From the NCBI GenBank assembly GCA_018402585.1, contig JAGYIO010000005.1:124001-188000 (forward strand): 64,000 nucleotides of DNA. Reading direction: 5' to 3'. Every line of letters starts with the position of its first letter. Positions within the stretch are counted from its first letter, which is position 1. A model generated the notes under the pieces. It saw nothing but the letters and a program-made list of their open reading frames with translations, ran no database searches and was not told the origin of the DNA. A program made the position numbers and the translations under genes. Shown here piece after piece: positions 18,369 to 30,261 of this stretch. Origin of the DNA: Chthoniobacterales bacterium (GTDB lineage Bacteria > Verrucomicrobiota > Verrucomicrobiia > Chthoniobacterales > JACTMZ01).

Positions 18369-18426
18369 GGTCATCGCCAACCTCAATCTAATCGGCCCAC
18401 CACGGTTTGGCCGGAGGGCGATGACC
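18369..18426. terminator. Inverted repeat between convergent genes
   Basis: The 271-base gap between the exported protein gene and convergent sucD holds a perfect 10-base inverted repeat (GGTCATCGCC at 18369-18378 and GGCGATGACC at 18417-18426) with a 38-base loop. There is no T-run, so a terminator role is only suggested by position. Nothing else was recognised in this gap. Confidence 0.3.
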
Positions 18427-18463
18427 GTCACAGGCCTCGTGTCTCGGCTGCGGGGCGCTGGTT

Positions 18464-19336
18464 TTACTTCATCACCGCCAACAAGGTGTCAGCAATGGTG
18501 CTCGGGGTTTCCGCCACGGCGATACCTGCCGCACGCAAGGCGTCTTTCTTGGCCGATGCCGTGCCCTGCCCGCCGGAAATGATCGCCCCGGCATGGCCCA
18601 TGCGTCGCCCGGGGGGCGCGGTCGCGCCGGCAATGAAACCGGCCACGGGCTTGTCGCAGTTTTCCTTGAGCCAAGCCGCAGCTTCTTCCTCGGCCGTGCC
18701 GCCGATTTCCCCGATGAGAATGATCCCGTGCGTTTCCGGATCGCCGGCAAAAAGTTGCACCGCGTCGAGCGTCGTCGTGCCGATGATCGGATCGCCACCG
18801 ATACCGATGCAGGTCGATTGACCATGCCCGCGGCTGGTCAATTGCCAAACCGCTTCGTAAGTCAGCGTGCCGGAACGCGAGACCACGCCAATGTGACCCG
18901 GCTTGTGGATGTAACCCGGCATGATGCCGATCTTGCACTGGCCCGGGGTGATGATGCCGGGGCAGTTCGGTCCGATCAGGCGGGACTTCGTCGCTTTGAG
19001 CATTTCCTTGACCCGCATCATGTCCATCACCGGGATACCCTCGGTGATGCAAACAATCAGTTCCACCCCGGCATCCGCCGCCTCCATGATGGCGTCGGCC
19101 GCAAATTCCGGCGGGACAAAAATCATCGTCGCATTGCAACCCGTCGCCGCGCGCGCCTCGTGCACCGTGTCGAAGACCGGCACTTTATGGTCAAAGGTTT
19201 CCCCGCCGCGCGCCGGGGTGACGCCGGCCACCACATTCGTGCCGTATTCCATGCAATTGCGGGTATGGAAGGCGCCGGATTTTCCGGTGATGCCCTGCAC
19301 GACCAGGCGGGTATTTTTGTCGACGAGAACGGACAT
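18464..19336 (-). CDS. sucD: Succinate-CoA ligase, alpha subunit
   Basis: The alpha subunit of the TCA-cycle enzyme that makes ATP or GTP from succinyl-CoA. It has 290 residues. The CoA-binding Rossmann region begins [20 protein letters not shown], and the phosphohistidine lies in [14 protein letters not shown] near residue 245. The ATG at 19336 was chosen because it aligns with the family start. It follows sucC on the minus strand, with a 138-base gap that holds a family C palindromic repeat. Confidence 0.97.
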   Translation of the reverse strand: MSVLVDKNTRLVVQGITGKSGAFHTRNCMEYGTNVVAGVTPARGGETFDHKVPVFDTVHEARAATGCNATMIFVPPEFAADAIMEAADAGVELIVCITEGIPVMDMMRVKEMLKATKSRLIGPNCPGIITPGQCKIGIMPGYIHKPGHIGVVSRSGTLTYEAVWQLTSRGHGQSTCIGIGGDPIIGTTTLDAVQLFAGDPETHGIILIGEIGGTAEEEAAAWLKENCDKPVAGFIAGATAPPGRRMGHAGAIISGGQGTASAKKDALRAAGIAVAETPSTIADTLLAVMK

Positions 19337-19361
19337 AATTAGAGGTGGTGAGGGCTTGAGG

Positions 19362-19426
19362 TAGGGGCACGCGGCTCGCGCGCCCGTTCGATAAGCAGCG
19401 GACGGGCGGGCCGCTCGTCCCTCCCT
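19362..19426. repeat. Palindromic repeat family C, copy 1
   Basis: The sucC-sucD gap holds a double-hairpin element ending GCCGCTCGTCCCTCCC. It matches 20677-20737 in order and sequence: a first stem built on GGCACGCGG/CGCGCGCCC and a second on GGACGGGCGGGCCGCTCGTCC. This copy is more diverged than the second. Confidence 0.6.
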
Positions 19427-19474
19427 GGCAAACAAATCTCCATCTGGATTATCAGTGTCATCCGGGGTGGCGTT

Positions 19475-20662
19475 TCAATTCTTCGGCGCCAAGGCGACGA
19501 TCTGCTTGGCCGCGTCATCCAAATCATGGGCCGTGACGATCGGCAGACCCGACTCGGCGAGCAACCGGCGCCCCTGCCCCACATTGGTGCCTTCCAGCCG
19601 GACGACGAGCGGAATCTCAAGTTTGACTGCTTTGACCGCGTTCATGATGCCCTGCGCAATGACATCGCACTGCATGATGCCGCCGAAAATATTGACCAAG
19701 ATCGCTTTCACCTTGGGGTCGGAAAGCAGGATCTTGAAGGCTTCGGTCACCTGCTCCTCGCTGGCACCGCCGCCGACATCGAGAAAGTTGGCCGGCTCAC
19801 CGCCGTGGTGTTTGATGATGTCCATGGTGGCCATGGCCAGCCCGGCGCCATTGACCATGCAGCCGATGTTGCCGTCCAAACCGATGTAACTCAGATGGTG
19901 CTGGGAGGCCGCCACTTCGCGCGGGTCTTCCTCGGCCACGTCCCGCAGGGCGAGGATGTCCGGATGACGGAAAAGCGCGTTGTCATCGAAGGAAAATTTG
20001 GCGTCGAGGGCCAGCACCTGGCCGCCTTTGGTCAGGACGAGCGGATTGATCTCGACCATCGAGCAGTCGGATTGGAGGAAGCAGCGGTAGAGCGCGGCGA
20101 AAAGTTTGCCGGCGGCGCGCATTTGCGAGGGCGCAAAGCCCAATTCCTTGGCCAGCTTGCGCGTCTGGTAAGGCTGCAAGCCGAAGGCCGGATCAACGGC
20201 TTCGCGCAGGATTTTTTCCGGGCTCTGGGCCGCGACTTCCTCGATATCCACCCCGCCTTCGCGGCTGGCCACCACGACCGGCGCGCCGCTGGCGCGGTCC
20301 AAGAGGACGGCAAAATAAAATTCTTTTGCGATCTCGACCGATTCGGCGACCAGGACTTGGTTGACCAGGCGTCCTGCGGGACCGGTCTGGTGCGTGACCA
20401 GGGTCTGGCCGAGCATCTGGGCCGCGAGGTCGCGGGCTTGGCCGGCCGACTGGCAAAGATGCACGCCGCCTTGCAGACCGCTGGTGAAGGTCCCCTTGCC
20501 GCGGCCGCCGGCATGGATTTGCGCTTTGACCACCATGGAGTTGGTCCCGAGGTCGCGGGCCACTTTCTCCGCTTCTTCCGCCGTGCAGGCGACGGAACCG
20601 CGCGGGTTGTCCGCCCCGAACTTGGTCAGGAGTTCCTTGGCTTGGTATTCATGGATATTCAT
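19475..20662 (-). CDS. sucC: Succinate-CoA ligase, beta subunit
   Basis: The nucleotide-binding beta subunit of succinyl-CoA synthetase. It has 395 residues: an ATP-grasp fold at the N-terminus ([30 protein letters not shown]) and the C-terminal ligase domain with [15 protein letters not shown] and [13 protein letters not shown]. It lies between recA and sucD on the same strand. A 78-base gap with a family C repeat separates it from recA. Confidence 0.97.
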   Translation of the reverse strand: MNIHEYQAKELLTKFGADNPRGSVACTAEEAEKVARDLGTNSMVVKAQIHAGGRGKGTFTSGLQGGVHLCQSAGQARDLAAQMLGQTLVTHQTGPAGRLVNQVLVAESVEIAKEFYFAVLLDRASGAPVVVASREGGVDIEEVAAQSPEKILREAVDPAFGLQPYQTRKLAKELGFAPSQMRAAGKLFAALYRCFLQSDCSMVEINPLVLTKGGQVLALDAKFSFDDNALFRHPDILALRDVAEEDPREVAASQHHLSYIGLDGNIGCMVNGAGLAMATMDIIKHHGGEPANFLDVGGGASEEQVTEAFKILLSDPKVKAILVNIFGGIMQCDVIAQGIMNAVKAVKLEIPLVVRLEGTNVGQGRRLLAESGLPIVTAHDLDDAAKQIVALAPKN

Positions 20663-20676
20663 GCGTGGAGAAAATT

Positions 20677-20737
20677 AGGGACACGCGGGCGCGTGTCCGG
20701 GTCAAGCGAAAGGACGAGCGAGCCGCTCGTCCCTCCC
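20677..20737. repeat. Palindromic repeat family C, copy 2
   Basis: Two tandem perfect hairpins lie in the recA-sucC gap: GGACACGCGGGCGCGTGTCC at 20679-20698, then GGACGAGCGAGCCGCTCGTCC-type arms at 20712-20732, followed by CTCCC. Order and sequence match the copy at 19362-19426 on the other side of sucC. Confidence 0.7.
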
Positions 20738-20740
20738 TTC

Positions 20741-21790
20741 TTATGCTGCCTCGACCGCGCTCATTGCGGCCAGGGTGGCTGCTTCGATTTCCTTGTACAA
20801 ATTGGGGTCGGCCTTGAGCGCTTCTTTGCCCGCGTCGCGCCCTTGGGCCAGCTGGTTACCATTGAAGCTGAGCCAGCTGCCGCGTTTCTCGATCACGTTT
20901 TTTTCCAGCGCGATGTCGATGAGCGAGCCGACATTGGAGATACCCTCGTTGTACATGATGTCGAATTCGGCCTCGGTAAAAGGCGGGGCGACTTTGTTTT
21001 TCACCACTTTGACCCGGGTGCGGTTGCCGGTGACCGTGCCGTCGCCTTGTTTGATCGCGCCGATCCGGCGGATATCCATCCGCACGCTGGAGTAAAACTT
21101 GAGCGCTTTGCCGCCCGGGGTGGTTTCCGGGCTGCCGAACATGACGCCGATCTTTTCGCGGATCTGGTTGGTGAAAATGCAGCAGGTGCGGGCTTTGGCA
21201 ATAAGCGCGGTGAGTTTGCGCATGGCCGCACTCATCAAACGGGCCTGGGCGCCGACCGTCGAATCGCCGATTTCGCCTTCCAACTCCTGTTTGGTGACCA
21301 AGGCGGCTACCGAATCAAGGACGATGACGTCGAGCGCGTTGGAGCGGACCAGGGTTTCGCAAATGCGCAGCGCTTCCTCGCCCGAGCTGGGCTGGGAAAC
21401 CAGCAGGTCGTCGAGATTGACCCCGAGACGCTGCGCATATTTCGGATCGAGGGCGTGCTCGACGTCGATGAAGGCGGCCAACCCGCCGCGCCGCTGGGCC
21501 TGGGCGATGATGGTCAGCGTAAGGGTGGTTTTGCCGGAGGACTCGGGTCCGTAAATCTCGACAATCCGACCGCGGGGCACCCCGCCCACGCCGAGCGCGC
21601 GGTCGATCATGATGTTGCCGGTCGGAATGACGTCGATGTTGGTCTGCGAATGGTCGCCGAGGCGCATGATCGCGCCGTCGCCGTAATCTTTGGCGATCTG
21701 CTGCAGGGCGAGATCGAGGTTCTTGTTGCGTTGGGAGGACGCTTTGTCGGTGGCGAGTTCGGTTTTCAGTTCGGCGGATTTGGCGGGCAT
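20741..21790 (-). CDS. recA: Recombinase A
   Basis: RecA forms filaments on single-stranded DNA, drives strand exchange and triggers LexA self-cleavage. It has 349 residues with Walker [10 protein letters not shown], Walker [11 protein letters not shown], the L2 loop region [14 protein letters not shown] and the tail AMSAVEAA. Only 14 bases separate it from the end of gyrB, so no room exists for a separate SOS promoter in the gap; recA is probably read through from gyrB or from a promoter inside gyrB. Confidence 0.98.
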   Translation of the reverse strand: MPAKSAELKTELATDKASSQRNKNLDLALQQIAKDYGDGAIMRLGDHSQTNIDVIPTGNIMIDRALGVGGVPRGRIVEIYGPESSGKTTLTLTIIAQAQRRGGLAAFIDVEHALDPKYAQRLGVNLDDLLVSQPSSGEEALRICETLVRSNALDVIVLDSVAALVTKQELEGEIGDSTVGAQARLMSAAMRKLTALIAKARTCCIFTNQIREKIGVMFGSPETTPGGKALKFYSSVRMDIRRIGAIKQGDGTVTGNRTRVKVVKNKVAPPFTEAEFDIMYNEGISNVGSLIDIALEKNVIEKRGSWLSFNGNQLAQGRDAGKEALKADPNLYKEIEAATLAAMSAVEAA

Positions 21791-21804
21791 GGGGACGGGT
21801 TTTT

Positions 21805-24405
<2,601 letters not shown>

Positions 24406-24631
24406 TCAGCAGGTGCGATGGATCAAGGTATCCCGACGAGCGCCCCGCTCCAGCCTTTTTTAGGCCTGACCGCCGCTTTTCCGCGTCATAAGCGGGCAAT
24501 TGAGGCCGGGTACCTGCGCTGGCGCGGACCGGGAAAGCCGGGGCGGCTCGATACCAACAGGCTGGTCCCGGCCCGCGCGGCACGTTTTCCGGTTGGCTTT
24601 TTCGGCAGATCCTCCCGCACGATGGAGTCCT

Positions 24632-26179
24632 GTGCCGAAAATTGTCCCGCAACTTGCCGGCGCCTTTTTGTTCGCCGCCCTGTTCCTCGCCGCCGTGACC
24701 TGGAATCACGGCCAGGTCTTAATTCCGTTTCCCGACGGCGGCACCCTGGTTGTCTTGGCCGACGGCGACTGCCACAGCCGGATGCAGCGCGCAGCCTTGG
24801 TCGCCGCCCGGCCCGGCACCATCGTGCGGGCCCACGATTTTGAAAATCATCCCGCCGGCACCGTGCCGCATACCACCGCGCCGCTGGACTACCTCATCGC
24901 GGCTTTGGGCCTTTTCATCCATCCGCTCGAGGTCGCGGGCGCCTGGATCTCGCCGCTCCTCGGGCTCTTGACCCTGCTCTTCCTCTTTTTTTGGTCCCGG
25001 ACGATCGGCCTGCGTCCGCGCGGGCCCATGCTCTTTCTCTTCGCCGTTTCGCCGGCCCTCACCCATGCCTTCGCGCTTGGCCGTCCCGACCATCAATCGC
25101 TGCTTGTGGCCCTCACCACCATCGCGCTGGCCGCCAATTTCGCTTTTGTCCGCACCGCGCGTCCAGCCTGGGCTTGGACCTCGGCCGGGGTTTGGGGCCT
25201 CGCTCTTTGGGTCTCCTGGTTCGAGCCACTCGTCCTGCTCATCGCTCAGGAGGTGGCCCGAACCATGGCTCGCGGCCATGCAGCTTGGCCGCCGGTCTGG
25301 CGGCGCGCCCTGCTCCTCACCGCAGGCCTCGCTCTCGCCGTGTGGGGGTTTGAAGGGTTCCGTAACCCTTGGCCGGATCCGGTGGTGCGGGAATTATTCC
25401 CGCGCTGGGCCGTTCTGCTTGGGGAACTGCAGGGCACCACGCCGCAGGCACTCTTGGCCTGGACCGGATGGCTTCTGGTCCCCGCCCCGCTGCTCCTCGC
25501 CTCGAACTATTTCCAAACCCGCGATCCCCTCGCGCTCATCGTGCTTGTTCTCCTCGCCCTGGCCACCGCCCTGACCGGATGGCAGGCGCGCTGGAACCCG
25601 TGGTTGGCGGCCATCTTCTGTCTCGCCTTGCCCTGGATCCTGCGTCCGCTGGCCAAGCCCTGGCTGGTCTGGCTCGTCTTCTTGGTCAGCCTCTGGCCGG
25701 TCGCCGCAGCCTGGGAAGCGCGCATTCTTCCCTCACCGCAGGAGGCGGCGCGGCGGCAGGAGGCGGTGCAAGAGGCCGCTCTTCTCGCCCAAACCGCCGA
25801 ATTTCTGCGCAGCCAGCCGCGGGGGGGCGTGCTCGCGCCGTGGTGGATTTCGCCCGCGCTGGCCCGTCAGAGCGGACAACCCATGGTCGGGGGAACTTCC
25901 CACCAAAGCCTGCCGGGCACGGCCGACACGGCGCGCTTTTTTCTCGCCGCGGATGACCCGGCCGCTGCCGCGTTGCTCCGCCGGCGGGAGGTCCGCTATG
26001 TGGTGACCGATGCGCCGGAGCGGGTCGTATCCACCTCGGCCGCCCTTCTCGGCACGGCCGCGCCGGGCAATCCGCTCATTGTCCGCTTGGCCCGCGGACG
26101 CGAGATCCCCGACTTTCTCGAACCTGTGTTCGCCAACCCCTTCTTCCGCGTTTACAAGGTGCGGGATGAAGGATTTTGA
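24632..26179 (+). CDS. STT3-like multi-spanning membrane protein (GT-C fold)
   Basis: A 515-residue protein with about ten to twelve membrane segments and a C-terminal soluble domain. The layout follows oligosaccharyltransferase STT3: an acidic first-loop motif near residues 44-48 (LADGDCHSRMQ), the pattern HPAGTVPHTTAPLDYL, a second acidic motif at about 153 (GRPDHQSLL), and near 404 the sequence APWWISPALARQSGQP followed by FFLAADDPAAAALL and RYVV. In true STT3 the WW pair is followed by Asp (WWD); here it is WWIS. It may be an STT3-derived glycosyltransferase rather than an oligosaccharyltransferase. The GTG start at 24632 has GGAG seven bases before it. It overlaps the next gene by 14 bases. 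Confidence 0.75.
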   Translation: MPKIVPQLAGAFLFAALFLAAVTWNHGQVLIPFPDGGTLVVLADGDCHSRMQRAALVAARPGTIVRAHDFENHPAGTVPHTTAPLDYLIAALGLFIHPLEVAGAWISPLLGLLTLLFLFFWSRTIGLRPRGPMLFLFAVSPALTHAFALGRPDHQSLLVALTTIALAANFAFVRTARPAWAWTSAGVWGLALWVSWFEPLVLLIAQEVARTMARGHAAWPPVWRRALLLTAGLALAVWGFEGFRNPWPDPVVRELFPRWAVLLGELQGTTPQALLAWTGWLLVPAPLLLASNYFQTRDPLALIVLVLLALATALTGWQARWNPWLAAIFCLALPWILRPLAKPWLVWLVFLVSLWPVAAAWEARILPSPQEAARRQEAVQEAALLAQTAEFLRSQPRGGVLAPWWISPALARQSGQPMVGGTSHQSLPGTADTARFFLAADDPAAAALLRRREVRYVVTDAPERVVSTSAALLGTAAPGNPLIVRLARGREIPDFLEPVFANPFFRVYKVRDEGF

Positions 26180-27566
26180 TTTTGTGGTCGTCGGTGGTGG
26201 CAGTGGGGGATACGCCGCCGCACGCACCGCGGCGGACGAAGGCCTCCGCACCGCGGTGATCGACGGCTCGGAGGAACTCGGCGGGCTCTGCATTCTCCGC
26301 GGGTGCATGCCCAGCAAGACCCTCATCGAGTCGGCCAACCGCCTGCAGGACATGCGCGAGGCCGGCGAGTTCGGGTTGCAGGCCGGGAATCCCGGGTTTG
26401 ACGGGGCGAAAATAATCGCGCGCAAAAAACGCCTCATTTCCGAGTTTGCCCAATACCGCACCGGGCAACTCGAGAACGGACGCTTTGAACTCATCCGCGG
26501 ACACGGCCGGTTCGCTGGTCCGGACAAATTGGTCGTGCGCCTGCGCCAAGGCGGGGAAGAAACCATCGCGGCCCGCTGCATCCTCGTCGCCACCGGTTCG
26601 GTCATCCGTCATCCCGACATTCCCGGACTGGCCGAAGCCGCCCCGTTGGTCAGCGATGACGTCCTCGACAACCCGCAGCCCCCGAAGTCGCTTCTCGTCC
26701 TGGGCGCCGGGCCCGTCGCCCTCGAAATGGCCCACTACCATCGTGCCCTCGGCTCGGCGGTCACCGTGGTCCAACGCAGCCCGCAGGTCCTCAGTTCGAT
26801 GGACCGCGATGTGGCCGACGCGGTGCAGCACGGCATGGAGCGGCAAGGCACCAAATTTTTGCTGGGCGGCCGGATCCTCCAGGCCGGACGCAGCCCGGGG
26901 GGTAAATGGGTGCGCGTTGCGCACCACGACCGGGAGGAAACGCTCGAAGCAGAGGAAATTCTCCTCGCGCTGGGACGAGATGCCGCCACCGCCGGGCTCG
27001 ATCTCGCCGCGGCCGGCCTCGACCTTCCGCCCGGCCGTCCCCTCGCCACGAGCGACACCCAACAGACCTCCGTCCCGCACATCTTCGGGGCCGGCGACGT
27101 GACCGGGAAATTGGAAATCGTGCACATCGCCATCGAGCAGGGCGAAGTTGCCGCCCGCAACGCGGCACGCCTCCTGCGCGCGGAAAACGAACCCCTCGAA
27201 ACCATCGATTACCGCCTCCGCCTCTTCGCCGTCTTTACCCAGCCCGAGGTTGCCATGGTCGGCCTCTCGGCCCGCGAGGCGGGCGAACTCACGCTCGACT
27301 TTGCTGCGGCGACCTACCCGTTCAACGACCACGGCAAATCGATCGTCCATGGCCGGACCGAAGGCTTTGTCAAATTGCTCGCCGACCGCCAAACGGGCGA
27401 ACTCCTCGGCGGGGCCGTGGTCGGCCCCCACGCCTCCGAACTGATCCACGAAGTCGTCGTCGCCCTGCGTTACCGCGCCACCGCCGCCGAGTTTGCCAAA
27501 ATTCCCCACTACCACCCCACCCTCAGCGAAATCTGGACCTATCCCGCCGAGGAACTCGCCGGCTGA
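26166..27566 (+). CDS. FAD-dependent pyridine nucleotide-disulfide oxidoreductase
   Basis: A 466-residue flavoprotein of the dihydrolipoamide dehydrogenase/mercuric reductase class. FAD-binding GGGSGGYAAAR is at the N-terminus, the redox-active pair is in GGLCILRGCMPSK, NAD(P)-binding is GAGPVALEMA, the second FAD motif is FGAGDVTG, and the C-terminal catalytic pair is in YHPTLSE. There is no N-terminal metal-binding domain and no C-terminal Cys pair, so mercuric reductase is unlikely. The substrate is unknown. It overlaps the STT3-like gene by 14 bases, so the two are translated from one transcript. Confidence 0.88.
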   Translation: MKDFDFVVVGGGSGGYAAARTAADEGLRTAVIDGSEELGGLCILRGCMPSKTLIESANRLQDMREAGEFGLQAGNPGFDGAKIIARKKRLISEFAQYRTGQLENGRFELIRGHGRFAGPDKLVVRLRQGGEETIAARCILVATGSVIRHPDIPGLAEAAPLVSDDVLDNPQPPKSLLVLGAGPVALEMAHYHRALGSAVTVVQRSPQVLSSMDRDVADAVQHGMERQGTKFLLGGRILQAGRSPGGKWVRVAHHDREETLEAEEILLALGRDAATAGLDLAAAGLDLPPGRPLATSDTQQTSVPHIFGAGDVTGKLEIVHIAIEQGEVAARNAARLLRAENEPLETIDYRLRLFAVFTQPEVAMVGLSAREAGELTLDFAAATYPFNDHGKSIVHGRTEGFVKLLADRQTGELLGGAVVGPHASELIHEVVVALRYRATAAEFAKIPHYHPTLSEIWTYPAEELAG

Positions 27567-27613
27567 CCCCTCCCGAGACCGGCCCGCGCATTGTTCCGTT
27601 CGCCGCTTTCCTT

Positions 27614-27641
27614 TTGACACCCCGGGTCGGTCAATTAACGT
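27614..27641 (+). promoter_or_regulatory. Candidate promoter of the bactofilin pair
   Basis: TTGACA at 27614-27619, a 16-base spacer and TAACGT at 27636-27641. The -35 box is perfect and the -10 is weak. It lies 17 bases before the first possible ATG (27659). Confidence 0.45.
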
Positions 27642-27658
27642 GGCGGCTTCTTCAACCC

Positions 27659-28102
27659 ATGAATCTGAGCAATATTGTCAATCCCATGAGCGAAACACCC
27701 AGCAGCACCGCGAACCGCAACCATCTTTCCAGCGACGTGGAAATCAAAGGAACCCTCAAGTTCCAAAACGACCTCGTTTTTGACGGCAAAATCGAAGGCG
27801 AGATCCAGTCCAACGCCACCCTCACGGTGGGCAAAAGCGCCCACGTGCAGGGCGAGGTGAAATCCAAGTCGGTCATCATCCACGGCTCCGTGCAGGGCAA
27901 TATCGATGCCGCCGAGCGGGTCGAGCTCAAAGCCACGGCACAACTCATCGGCGACCTCCGGGCTGGCCGCATCATCATCGAAGACGGCGCCACTTTTGTC
28001 GGAAAATCCGAAGTCAGCCCGAACAAATCCGCCCTCCCGCGCACCGATTCGCGCGTCCCCGGCGGCGCGCCCGGCGGCGACCCGAAAAAAGGTCTGCTCT
28101 AA
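27659..28102 (+). CDS. Bactofilin (polymer-forming cytoskeletal protein)
   Basis: Bactofilins polymerise without nucleotide into filaments that act in cell shape and envelope organisation. The protein has 147 residues. Unstructured ends flank a right-handed beta-helix core of short repeats: DVEIKGTLKFQNDLVFDGKIEGEI, then KSKSVIIHGSVQGNI and AERVELKATAQLIGDL, ending IEDGATFVGKSEV. The C-terminal tail is Pro/Gly/Lys rich. An internal ATG at 27686 (MSETPS) is an equally plausible start. A second bactofilin-like gene follows after 15 bases. Confidence 0.92.
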   Translation: MNLSNIVNPMSETPSSTANRNHLSSDVEIKGTLKFQNDLVFDGKIEGEIQSNATLTVGKSAHVQGEVKSKSVIIHGSVQGNIDAAERVELKATAQLIGDLRAGRIIIEDGATFVGKSEVSPNKSALPRTDSRVPGGAPGGDPKKGLL

Positions 28103-28117
28103 GGAAGCGGAGCTGTC

Positions 28118-29041
28118 ATGCCGCCAAGGAAACCGAAAAAAGCGGTCTCCTGTCCGAAGTGCCGGGCCTCGCAGGCGGAGGCGCCGGGAGTGATCAGCAC
28201 CTTTTGCCGGGCCTGTGGCAACCACTATGAGTTGGGCGACACTTGGCCCGCCAGCAACCAAATTAAAGTCGCCACTTGGAGCGAACGGCTCGCACCGCTG
28301 GCCGCGCGCTTGGCACCGCTCTCCAGGCGCGCTCTGCGCGCGGCCGAGCCCTGGCTGCTCCGTTACGAACCGCAGATTGATCAGCTGCGCGAATACTACC
28401 AGCGCTGGCGGCCCCCGGAGCTCAAACCTATCCGCTGTCACGAGTGCGGCCACCTCCACGAGGTGCCCTACCTTGCGGCTTCGACCTCCTGTCCGAATTG
28501 CATTGCACACATTGATCTCTATGACGTTCTGGTCGAGAAACGCATCAGCCGTATCGTCCGCACCCGCGGCACACTGACCATCAAAAAATTCGGCTACCTG
28601 AACAACCAAGTCACCATCTGCGGCGCGGCCGACATCGGCGGCGGGGCGGCGGGGAAAATTTTTTGCGACGGTGAGACGAAAATCCGCACGGCCGGCCGGC
28701 TCAATTGCGAAGTCGGGTCCCGTCGCATCCGCATTGAAAAAAGCGCCGACGTGGTGGTCGCCCATCCGATCCGCGTCCACGACATGGTGGTCCGCGGCAA
28801 AATCACCGCCCGCATCTTCTGCAATGGCACCCTGCGCATCCTCAAACGCGGCTTTCTCCGCGGCGAGGTGCACGCCCGCTCCATCATGGTGGACAAAGGC
28901 GGTCTTCTCCAAGCCGAGCTCAACATCGGACGCTTCGACGAGCTCGACCCCGGAATCCTCGGAACCCTGCAGGAGCGCGCCTGCTACATGGCGCTGGAGG
29001 ACGTCACCCCGGGCGAGAAGCAGACTAACTTGCTAATCTGA
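28118..29041 (+). CDS. Zinc-ribbon protein with a C-terminal bactofilin-like domain
   Basis: A 307-residue protein. An N-terminal zinc ribbon (CPKCRAS ... CRACGNHY, residues about 12-38) is followed by a helical linker rich in Arg and Ala, a second zinc ribbon (CHECGHL ... CPNCIAH, about 108-132), and then a beta-helix repeat region from about 145 (RGTLTIKKFGYLNNQVTICG ... GRLNCEVGSRRIRIEKSADV ... RGEVHARSIMVDKGGLLQAEL) like a bactofilin core. It follows a plain bactofilin and could co-polymerise with it or link filaments to another partner through the ribbons; that is inference. Confidence 0.83.
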   Translation: MPPRKPKKAVSCPKCRASQAEAPGVISTFCRACGNHYELGDTWPASNQIKVATWSERLAPLAARLAPLSRRALRAAEPWLLRYEPQIDQLREYYQRWRPPELKPIRCHECGHLHEVPYLAASTSCPNCIAHIDLYDVLVEKRISRIVRTRGTLTIKKFGYLNNQVTICGAADIGGGAAGKIFCDGETKIRTAGRLNCEVGSRRIRIEKSADVVVAHPIRVHDMVVRGKITARIFCNGTLRILKRGFLRGEVHARSIMVDKGGLLQAELNIGRFDELDPGILGTLQERACYMALEDVTPGEKQTNLLI

Positions 29042-29059
29042 GTCGCTCCGGCTTTGGGA

Positions 29060-29088
29060 TTGAAGACCGCCGCGCGCGCCGCTAAGTA
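29060..29088 (+). promoter_or_regulatory. Weak candidate promoter before nuoH
   Basis: TTGAAG at 29060-29065, 17 bases, then TAAGTA at 29083-29088, in the 82-base gap before nuoH. Match to consensus is modest. It is given because the nuo genes here start with nuoH and need their own promoter if not read through from the bactofilins. Confidence 0.3.
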
Positions 29089-29123
29089 TTCCGCTCCGCC
29101 GCGGGCACTCCGCCGCCCACCTC

Positions 29124-30260
29124 ATGCCGAGCCTCGATCTTTTTTTTCAACCCGAGATTTTTCTTGTCTGGACGGCAACCCTCAAGACGGTGGTTATTTT
29201 GGGTCTTGTTCTCACCATGGTGGCCTACTCGGTCTGGGCGGAACGCAAGGTCAGCGCCTTCATCCAGGATCGCGTCGGTCCGAACCGCGTGGGTTGGGCC
29301 GGGCTGATCCAACCGATCGCCGACGGAGTGAAGCTCCTCCTCAAGGAAAACTTCGTCCCCGGTGGAGTGAACAAGTTCTTTTTCAGCATCGCGCCAAGCT
29401 TGGCCATGATCCCCGCCATTCTCGTTCTCGCCGTGCTTCCCTTCGGCAGTTCGCTCTTCAGCGTTCCCATGGTCATTGCCAACCTCGACATCGGCGTGCT
29501 CTGGGTCTTCGCCGTTTCCTCGCTCGGGGTTTACGGTATCGTCCTGGCCGGCTGGGCCTCGAACTCGAAATACCCATTCCTCGGCGGTATCCGTTCGAGC
29601 TCGCAGATGATTTCCTACGAACTCTCGCTCGGACTCTCCGTGGTGCCCATCTTCATGATCACCGGCACGCTCAACCTGGGCGAAATCGTGCAATACCAGG
29701 TGGACCACGGATGGATGGTTTTCCCCGCCTGGTTCCAGAGCGGCGGGGGATTGCTTGAAGTCACCACGAAGAGCGGAAGCAGGTTCGGGTTTGATCTCGA
29801 ACAAACCCTCCTGTGGATCCCCATGATGATTTCGTTCGTAATCTTCATCATTGCCATGTTTGCCGAAACCAACCGTATGCCCTTCGACCTGCCCGAGGCC
29901 GAGCAAGAACTGATCGGGGGCTACCATACGGAATACTCGTCGATGCGTTTCGCCCTCTTCTTTCTCGGCGAATACGCCGCCATGATTGCCGGGGCCGGGG
30001 TCATTGTGACCCTTTTCCTCGGCGGGTGGAGCCTGCCCTTCATCCCGGACGGTTCGCAGGGCTGGTTCTGGGGACTGGTCAACATCGGCACCTTTTTTGC
30101 CAAAGTCGCCGCGGTCATTTTTTTCTTCCTCTGGGTGCGCTGGACCCTGCCGCGCTTCCGCTTCGATCAGTTGATGCACCTCGGCTGGTATGTGTTTTTT
30201 GAGGTGGCCCTGGTCAATATCTTCCTCACCGCCGGTCTCCTCGCTTACCTTCAATCCTGA
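29124..30260 (+). CDS. nuoH: NADH-quinone oxidoreductase subunit H
   Basis: NuoH joins the peripheral arm of complex I to the membrane arm and forms much of the quinone site. It has 378 residues and about eight membrane helices. Conserved segments are ERKVSAFIQDRVGPNRVGWAG, GVKLLLKEN, AEQELIGGYHTEYSSM (acidic loop) and LWVRWTLPRFRFDQLM. No nuoA-G genes lie upstream; the neighbour is a bactofilin. It is followed by nuoI after one base. Confidence 0.98.
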   Translation: MPSLDLFFQPEIFLVWTATLKTVVILGLVLTMVAYSVWAERKVSAFIQDRVGPNRVGWAGLIQPIADGVKLLLKENFVPGGVNKFFFSIAPSLAMIPAILVLAVLPFGSSLFSVPMVIANLDIGVLWVFAVSSLGVYGIVLAGWASNSKYPFLGGIRSSSQMISYELSLGLSVVPIFMITGTLNLGEIVQYQVDHGWMVFPAWFQSGGGLLEVTTKSGSRFGFDLEQTLLWIPMMISFVIFIIAMFAETNRMPFDLPEAEQELIGGYHTEYSSMRFALFFLGEYAAMIAGAGVIVTLFLGGWSLPFIPDGSQGWFWGLVNIGTFFAKVAAVIFFFLWVRWTLPRFRFDQLMHLGWYVFFEVALVNIFLTAGLLAYLQS

Positions 30261-30261
30261 C

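Noticed and set aside
18228-18821. A plus-strand frame across the end of sucD
   Set aside because: Most of it is antisense to sucD and the rest is non-coding with no start signal or family match.
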